64,000 nt of DNA from the NCBI GenBank assembly GCA_964017065.1, contig OZ024792.1, forward strand, positions 3,591,754-3,655,753, written 5' to 3'. This DNA comes from Haliclona indistincta. Its lineage: Eukaryota; Porifera; Demospongiae; Haplosclerida; Chalinidae. This document shows positions 58,762 through 64,000 of this stretch, piece by piece. The position numbers were made by a program, and so were the translations under genes. Position 1 is the stretch's first letter, and each line of letters starts with the position of its first letter. The notes beneath the pieces were generated by a model. That model ran no database searches. It was not told the origin of the DNA and saw only the letters and a list, made by a program, of their open reading frames with translations.

Positions 58762-58961
58762 NNNNNNNNNNNNNNNNNNNNNNNNNNNNNNNNNNNNNNN
58801 NNNNNNNNNNNNNNNNNNNNNNNNNNNNNNNNNNNNNNNNNNNNNNNNNNNNNNNNNNNNNNNNNNNNNNNNNNNNNNNNNNNNNNNNNNNNNNNNNNNN
58901 NNNNNNNNNNNNNNNNNNNNNNNNNNNNNNNNNNNNNNNNNNNNNNNNNNNNNNNNNNNNN
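58762..58961. other. Assembly gap (200 N)
   Basis: Exactly 200 N. Family B is in + orientation before it and - orientation after it, so an orientation switch or a false join is hidden here. Confidence 0.99.
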
Positions 58962-59047
58962 CTTGCGACTTATAAGCCCTTGGTCCCCCAAAGGGCTTGC
59001 GACTTGAAAGCCCCTTGGTTCCCCAAAAGGCTTACGACTTGTGTAAG
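58962..59047 (-). repeat. Short family B / B' remnant in - orientation
   Basis: Two to three units (CTTGCGACTTATAAGCCC and following), ending GACTTGTGTAAGCGCC where family A starts. The stretch is nearly identical to 61,409-61,503. Confidence 0.85.
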
Positions 59048-59573
59048 CGCCTACAATTGGGGTCCCACCGCGTATTCACAAAACCCCAAGGGTGCACCAT
59101 TGGGGTCCCACCGCGAATTCACAAAACCCCAAGGGTGCACCATTGGGGTCCCACAGCGAATTCACAAAACCCCAAGAGTGCAACATTGGGGTCCCACCGC
59201 GTATTCACAAAACCCCAAGGGTGCACCATTGGGGTGCCACCGCGGATTCACAAAACCCCAAGGGTGCACCATTTGGTTCCCACCGCGAATTCACAAAACC
59301 AGAAGTGTGCACCATTGGGTACCGCCGCGAATTCACAAATCCCCAAGTGTGCACCATTGGGGTCCCACCGCGAATTCACAAAACCCAAAGGATGCACCAT
59401 TGGTGTCCCACCGCGAATTCACAAACACCAAGGGTGCACCATTTGGGTCCCAAGGTGCACCATTGGGGTCCCACCGCGAATTCACAAAACCCCAAGGTTG
59501 CACCATTGGGGTCCCACCGCGAATACACAAAACCACAAGGGTGCACCATTGGGGTCCCACCGCGAATTCACAC
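59048..59573 (-). repeat. Family A satellite in - orientation
   Basis: About 12 monomers read as GGGGTCCCACCGCGAATTCACAAAACCCC. They are of the variable type with GTGCACCATTGGGG, so several form perfect 22-bp dyads. No gene is visible. Confidence 0.92.
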
Positions 59574-59715
59574 CGCGAGTCCCACCGCGGTGTGTAAGTC
59601 CCACCGCCACTTACTGGTGTGGGACTTGTAAGTCGGTGGGACTTGTACTGGTGGGACTTACTGGTTTGGGACTTGTAAGTCGCGGTAGGACTTGTAAGTC
59701 CCACCGCGACTTACA
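59574..59715. repeat. Hybrid zone of family A and family B words
   Basis: Five or so short units of about 13-20 bp combine GGTGGGAC (family A) with TTGTAAGTCGC (family B), for example GTGGGACTTGTAAGTCG. Inverted pieces CCCACCGCGG and CCACCGCGACTTAC flank them. Neither family alone explains this sequence. It may be a local amplification of an A/B recombination junction. Confidence 0.75.
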
Positions 59716-61503
59716 GGTCGCAATCCCCTTATAGGATCAAGGCGCTTGCACAAATCGCAAGCTCTTTTGGGACCAAGGGGATTACAAGTCGCAAGCCCTT
59801 TTGGGGACCAAGGTGCTTGCACAAGTCGCAATCCCCTTGGAGGACCAGGGCGCTTACACAAGCCGCAAGCTCTTTGGGGGACCAAGGGGCTTACATGTCA
59901 CAAGCCCTTTGGGGACCAAGGCGCTTACAATAGTCGTAAGCCCTTTGGGGGGTCCAAGGGCTTAAGTCGCTAGCCCTTTTGGAGACCAAGGCGCTTACAC
60001 AAGTCGTATGCCCTTTGGGGGACTAAGGAGCTTACAAGTCGCAAGCCCTTTGGGGGACCAAGGAGCTTACCAGTCGTAAGCCTTTTGGGGGACCAAGGGG
60101 CTTACAAGTCGCAATGTGTAAGCTCCTTGGTCCCCAAAAGGGCTTGCGACTTGTAAGCCTCTTGGTCCCCCAAAGGGCATGCGACTTGTAAGCCCCAAAG
60201 AGCTTGCGACTTGAAAGCCCCTTAGTCTCCCAAAGGGCTTACGACTTGTGTAAGCGCCTTGGTCCCCCAAAGGGCTTGCGACTTGTAAGACCCTTCGTTC
60301 CCCACAGACCTTGCGACTTGCAACAATCCCCTCGGAGGACCAAGGCGCTTGCACAAGTCGCAAGCCATTTGGGGGACCAAGGAGCTTGCAAGTCACAAAC
60401 CCTTTGGGGGACCAAGGTGCTTACACAAGTGGTAAGCCCTTTGGGGCACCAAGGGGCTATCTAGTCGCAAGCTCTTTAGGGGACCAAGGGGCTTACAAGT
60501 CGCAAGCCCTTTTGGGGACCAAGAAGCTTACACAAGTCGAAAGCCCTTTAGGGGACCAATTGGCTAACAAGTCGCAAACCCTTTGTGGGACCAAGGCGCC
60601 TACACAAGTCGTAAGCCCTTTGGGGGACCAAGGAGCTTACTAGTCGCAATCCACTTGGAGGACCAAGGCGCTTGCACAAGTCGCAAGCCCTTTGGGGGAC
60701 CAAGGGGCTTACAAGTCGCAAGCCCTTTGGGGGACCAAGGGGCTACTAAGTTGCCAGCCCTTTGGGGGACCAAGGAGCTTATAAGTCTCAATCCCCTTAA
60801 GGGACCAAGGCGCTTGCACAAGTCGCAAGCTCTTTGGAGGACCAAGGAGCTTACAAGTCGCAATCCCCTTGGAGAACCAAGGCGCTTGCACATGTCGCAA
60901 ACCTTTTGGGGACCAAGCGGCTTACAAGTCGCAAGCTCTTTGGGAGACCAAGGGGCTTTCAAGACGCAAGCCCTTTTGGTGACTAAGGAGCTTACAAGTA
61001 ACAAGCCACTTGGTCCCCCAAAAGGCTTGCGACTTGTAAGTTCCTTGGTCTCTCAAAGGGCTTGTGACTTGTAAGCTCCTTGGTCACCAAACGGGCTTGC
61101 GTCTTGAAAGCCCATTGGTCCCCCAAACAACTTGCGACTTGTAAGCCCCTTGATGCCCCAAAGGGCTTACGACTTGTCTAAGCGCCTTGGTCCCTCAAAG
61201 GGCTTGCGACTTGTAAGCCCCTTTGTCCCCCAAAGGGCTGGCAACTTATAAGCCCCTTGGTCCCCCAAAGGGCTTGCGACTTGTAAGCCCCTTGGTCCCC
61301 GAAAGGACTTGCGACATGTGCAAGCGCCTTGGTCCTCCAAGGGGATTGCGACTTGTAAGCTTCTTGGTCCCATAAAGGGCTGACGACTTGTAAGCCCCAG
61401 GGCACCCCAAAGGGCTTGCGACTTATAAGCCCCTTGGTCCCCCAAAGGGCTTGCGACTTGAAAGCCCCTTGGTTCCCCAAAAGGCTTACGACTTGTGTAA
61501 GCG
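59716..61503. repeat. Family B' satellite (35-37 bp), alternating orientation
   Basis: The unit is like family B but lacks one of its two GTCGCAA words: GCTTACAAGTCGCAAGCCC then TTTGGGGGACCAAGG. A 37-bp form has GCTTACACAAGTCG. Orientation is + to about 60,117, - to about 60,321, + to about 61,003, then - to the end. Flips occur inside GTCGCAA or CTTGGTC words. No gene is visible; long frames here come from the repeat. Confidence 0.9.
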
Positions 61504-62810
61504 CCAACAATTGGGGTCCCACCGCGTATTCACAAAACCCCAAGGGTGCACCATTGGGGTCCCACCGCAAATTCACAAATCCCCAAGGGTGTACCATTGG
61601 GGTCCCACTGCGAATTCACAAAACCCCAAGGGTGCACCTTTGGGGTCCCACAGCGAATTCACAAAACCCCAAGGGAGCACCATTGGGGATTACCGCGAAT
61701 TCACAAAACCCCAAGGGTGCACCATTGGGGTCCCAACGCGAATTCACAAAACCCCAAGGGTGCACCATTGGGGTCCCAACGCGAATTCACAAAGCCCCAA
61801 GGGTGCAACCTGGGGATCCCACCGCGAATTCACAAAACCCCAAGGGTGCACCAATGGGATCCCACCGCGAATTCACAAAACCCCAAGGGTGCACAATTGG
61901 GGTCCCACAGCGAATTCACAAACCCCAAGGGAGCACCATTGGGGATTCCCGCGAATTCACAAAACCCCAAGGGTGCACCATTGGTGTCCCAACGCGAATT
62001 CACAAAACCCCAAGGGTGCACCATTGGGGTCCCACCGCGAATTCACAAAACCCCTATGGTGCACCATTGGGGTCCCACCGCGAATTCACAAAACAGCAAG
62101 GGTGCACCATTTGGGTCCCACAGCGAATTCACAAAACCCCAAGGGTGCACCATTGGGGTCCCACCGCGAATTCACGAAACACCAAGGGTGCACCATTGGG
62201 GTCCCACCGCGAATACACAAAACCCCAAGAGTGCACCATTGGGGTCCCACCGCGAATTCACAAAACCCCTATGGTGCACCATTGGGGTCCTACCGCGAAT
62301 TCACAAAACCCCAAGGGTGCACCATTGGGATCCCACCGCGAATTCACAAAACCCCAAGGGTGCACCATTGGGGTCCCACAGCGAATTAACAAAACCCCAA
62401 GGGTGCACAATTGGGGTCCCAATGCGAATTCACAAGACCCCAAGGGTGCACCATTGGGGTCCCACCGCGAATTCACAAAACCCCAAGGGTGCACCATTGG
62501 GGTCCCACCGCGAATTCACAAAACCCCAAGGGTGCACCATTGGAGTCCCACCGCTTATTCACAAAACCCCAAGGGTGCACCATTGGGGTCCCACCGCGAA
62601 TTCACAAAACCCCAAGGGAGCACCATTGGGGTCCCACCGCGAATTCACAAAACCCCAAGGGTGCACCATTGGGGTCCCACAGCGAATTCACAAAACCCCA
62701 AGGGTGCACCATTGGGGTCCCACCGCGAATTCACAAAACCCCAAGAATGCAACATTGGGGTCCCTCCGCGAATTCACAAAACCCCAAGGGTGCACCGTTT
62801 GGGTCCCACC
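61504..62810 (-). repeat. Family A satellite in - orientation, terminal block
   Basis: About 30 regular 43-bp monomers of the GTGCACCATTGGGG type, more uniform than the block at 59,048. The array stops within a monomer after GGGTCCCACC at 62,810, where unique sequence begins. This is one true end of the satellite in the window. The long + frame here carries no independent sign of coding. Confidence 0.93.
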
Positions 62811-63802
62811 TCCGGACTGGGGACCACAAAATTGGATCTCACAGTTCGCGCGCCCACTGAAAATAGTCTGTCCACCAACACACAAAGGTGTTATAAGTCC
62901 GGCTTGACTCATTATATGTCATTTTGCAGTTCTTACTCTCCCCAATTCTTTCCACTTTCTGAGTCTGTCTTGTGTCGTTTTCTGGCATCAATGGTGAGTG
63001 ACAGATTGTCATACCCCACAATCAGACTATACCTGTCAGCCGTCCGTTACCGTCAAATGGTAGAAGGAGGTCCTGACCCGTCATTAGAATCGTTAACCCA
63101 CCTGCACTACGTACTTCGGGGTTGCTGCAAATCACTCCCCAACTCCGTGCGCCCATCTCGACTACCGTTTATACCAGCGATTCTCCATACCCTCGATAAC
63201 TCCTGGTCGAGACATCCTATTGATTATGACACCATATGTTTGTGGGCAGCATGCTGTGTTGCATTTTTTTTTTGCATTCTTACATGTGAAGTGGAGGATT
63301 TACATGCAGTCCACTAAGCGATCGCTATGGTGTGGTGCTATACTCTGAGGATGTAGCGATCAATAGCCGGGAGAATCCCACAATCGTTCATTTGACATTG
63401 CGAAATAGCAAAACCGATCTTTTTGGTGCAGGGAATACGATACATCTCGGACGCACAGGGCAGTTGCTCTGCCCGGTATCCGCCCTTCTCTCATACCTTG
63501 CACGCCGGCCATCTGTCGCTGGTCCGCTTTTTTTTTTTCTTCTCCAGTCAGGACAACCGCTCAGCAAACAGCGACTCATCTCTGCTGTGCGTGACACACT
63601 CACAGCCGCAGGTTTGGACGTCAGTCGTTTTAATGGCCACAGCTTCCGTATTGGCGCGGCCACCACAGCGGCTCAAGCCGGCCTACCTGACTGAACCATT
63701 CAGCAATTGGGAAGGTGTAGGTCAGCTGCATTCACGAGATACCTACGGCCACCAGTTCAGTCGATTGCAAACTACTCACGGTCCTTGCTACAGGAGTCTT
63801 GA
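62811..63802 (+). pseudogene. Broken tyrosine recombinase (animal DIRS/Crypton-like or XerD-like type)
   Basis: The family cuts and rejoins DNA through a tyrosine. The N-terminal core-binding part is recognisable from about 62,865 (NTQRCYKSGLTHYM, then TIRLYLSAVRY and LWAACCVAFF). The frame is lost at or after a run of ten T (63,264-63,273) and again near 63,285-63,293. The expected first catalytic arginine lies in this damaged part and is not evident. The rest is in one frame: SKTDLFGAG, LGRTGQLLCPV, and the HxxR box as GHSFRIGAA (His 63,638, Arg 63,647). A TGA at 63,692 interrupts it. In the same frame after the stop come QQLGRCRSAAF and the tyrosine in TRYLRPP (63,740-63,742), ending at TGA 63,800. 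Two shifts and a stop argue for a pseudogene. No start codon is assigned because satellite DNA directly precedes it. Whether it came from a mobile element or a host copy is unresolved. Confidence 0.82.
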
Positions 63803-64000
63803 TTGACCTGTGTGATTTAAGACCATTAGTCTTCACCCACTATTGTACACGTGTAAATCATTGTTCCTCCTTTGGTCTCATTTCTGTCTTGTTTGTTATG
63901 TTTTGTTTTATTTCTTGATATTTCTATTAATGTGGTATTTGTTATATTGTTATAGTGCGAGTATTGGGTGTGCCGCTTAGCTCAACTTATGAGCAGCATG
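63803..64000. other. AT-rich unique sequence after the recombinase
   Basis: About 200 bases rich in T runs (TGTTTTGTTTTATTTCTTG) with no repeat unit, no open frame of note and no AATAAA signal. It could be the 3' flank of the recombinase copy. The window ends here. Confidence 0.6.

Noticed and set aside
61504..62810. Telomere or subtelomere end at the end of the satellite
   Set aside because: No short telomeric repeat (such as TTAGGG) is present, and unique sequence with a recombinase copy follows.
63423..63806. 127-codon frame overlapping the recombinase
   Set aside because: It is a shadow frame; the recombinase motifs (GHSFRIGAA and the tyrosine block) lie in the frame of 63,332, interrupted by the TGA at 63,692.
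1..64000. tRNA, rRNA or riboswitch-like structures
   Set aside because: The only strong secondary structures are the repeat dyads and the hairpins at orientation flips; no cloverleaf or rRNA-like segment was recognised.

Overview
The window looks like a piece of an invertebrate animal chromosome that is almost entirely satellite DNA. By my count about 57.8 of 64 kb is tandem repeat. The rest is one complete LTR retrotransposon (4.4 kb), one broken tyrosine-recombinase gene at the right edge (1.2 kb of unique sequence) and three 200-N scaffold gaps. I see no intact host gene, tRNA, rRNA or CRISPR. The metazoan, non-vertebrate assignment is an inference from the type of Ty3/gypsy Gag-Pol and the type of tyrosine recombinase. 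Species cannot be read from the sequence.

Layout. Family A is a satellite of about 43 bp. Each typical monomer carries GAATTC and a dyad centred on GTGCAC. It fills 1-42,789 (broken by a gap at 1,636-1,835 and by the retrotransposon at 32,675-37,112) and 44,036-57,129, all mainly in + orientation. It returns in - orientation at 59,048-59,573 and 61,504-62,810. The middle of the left array is homogenised and built from large, nearly identical tandem duplications, including two units of about 7.6 kb in succession. The outer parts are older and more varied. Family B (43-44 bp, two 'GTCGCAA' words per unit) lies at 42,790-43,835 and 57,130-59,047. A shortened relative, B' (35-37 bp), lies at 59,716-61,503. 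A and B meet at two kinds of junction, and each kind is present twice. A 142-bp zone at 59,574-59,715 mixes words of both families.

The retrotransposon is a Ty3/gypsy element with 246-bp LTRs that look identical by eye. It has a 5-bp target duplication, a primer-binding site, one uninterrupted 1299-codon gag-pol frame with all expected catalytic motifs, and a polypurine tract. It appears young and possibly still active. The recombinase at 62,811-63,802 has lost its frame twice and carries an in-frame TGA just before its C-terminal catalytic block, so it is a pseudogene unless the assembly is wrong.

How the parts relate. The GTGCAC dyad of family A is the site of the retrotransposon insertion and of several inversion breakpoints, and one A/B junction also falls there. 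One strand of each satellite lacks stop codons in all three frames, which produces very long but meaningless reading frames. The three gaps fall where family, orientation or sub-family changes, so long-range order across them is uncertain.
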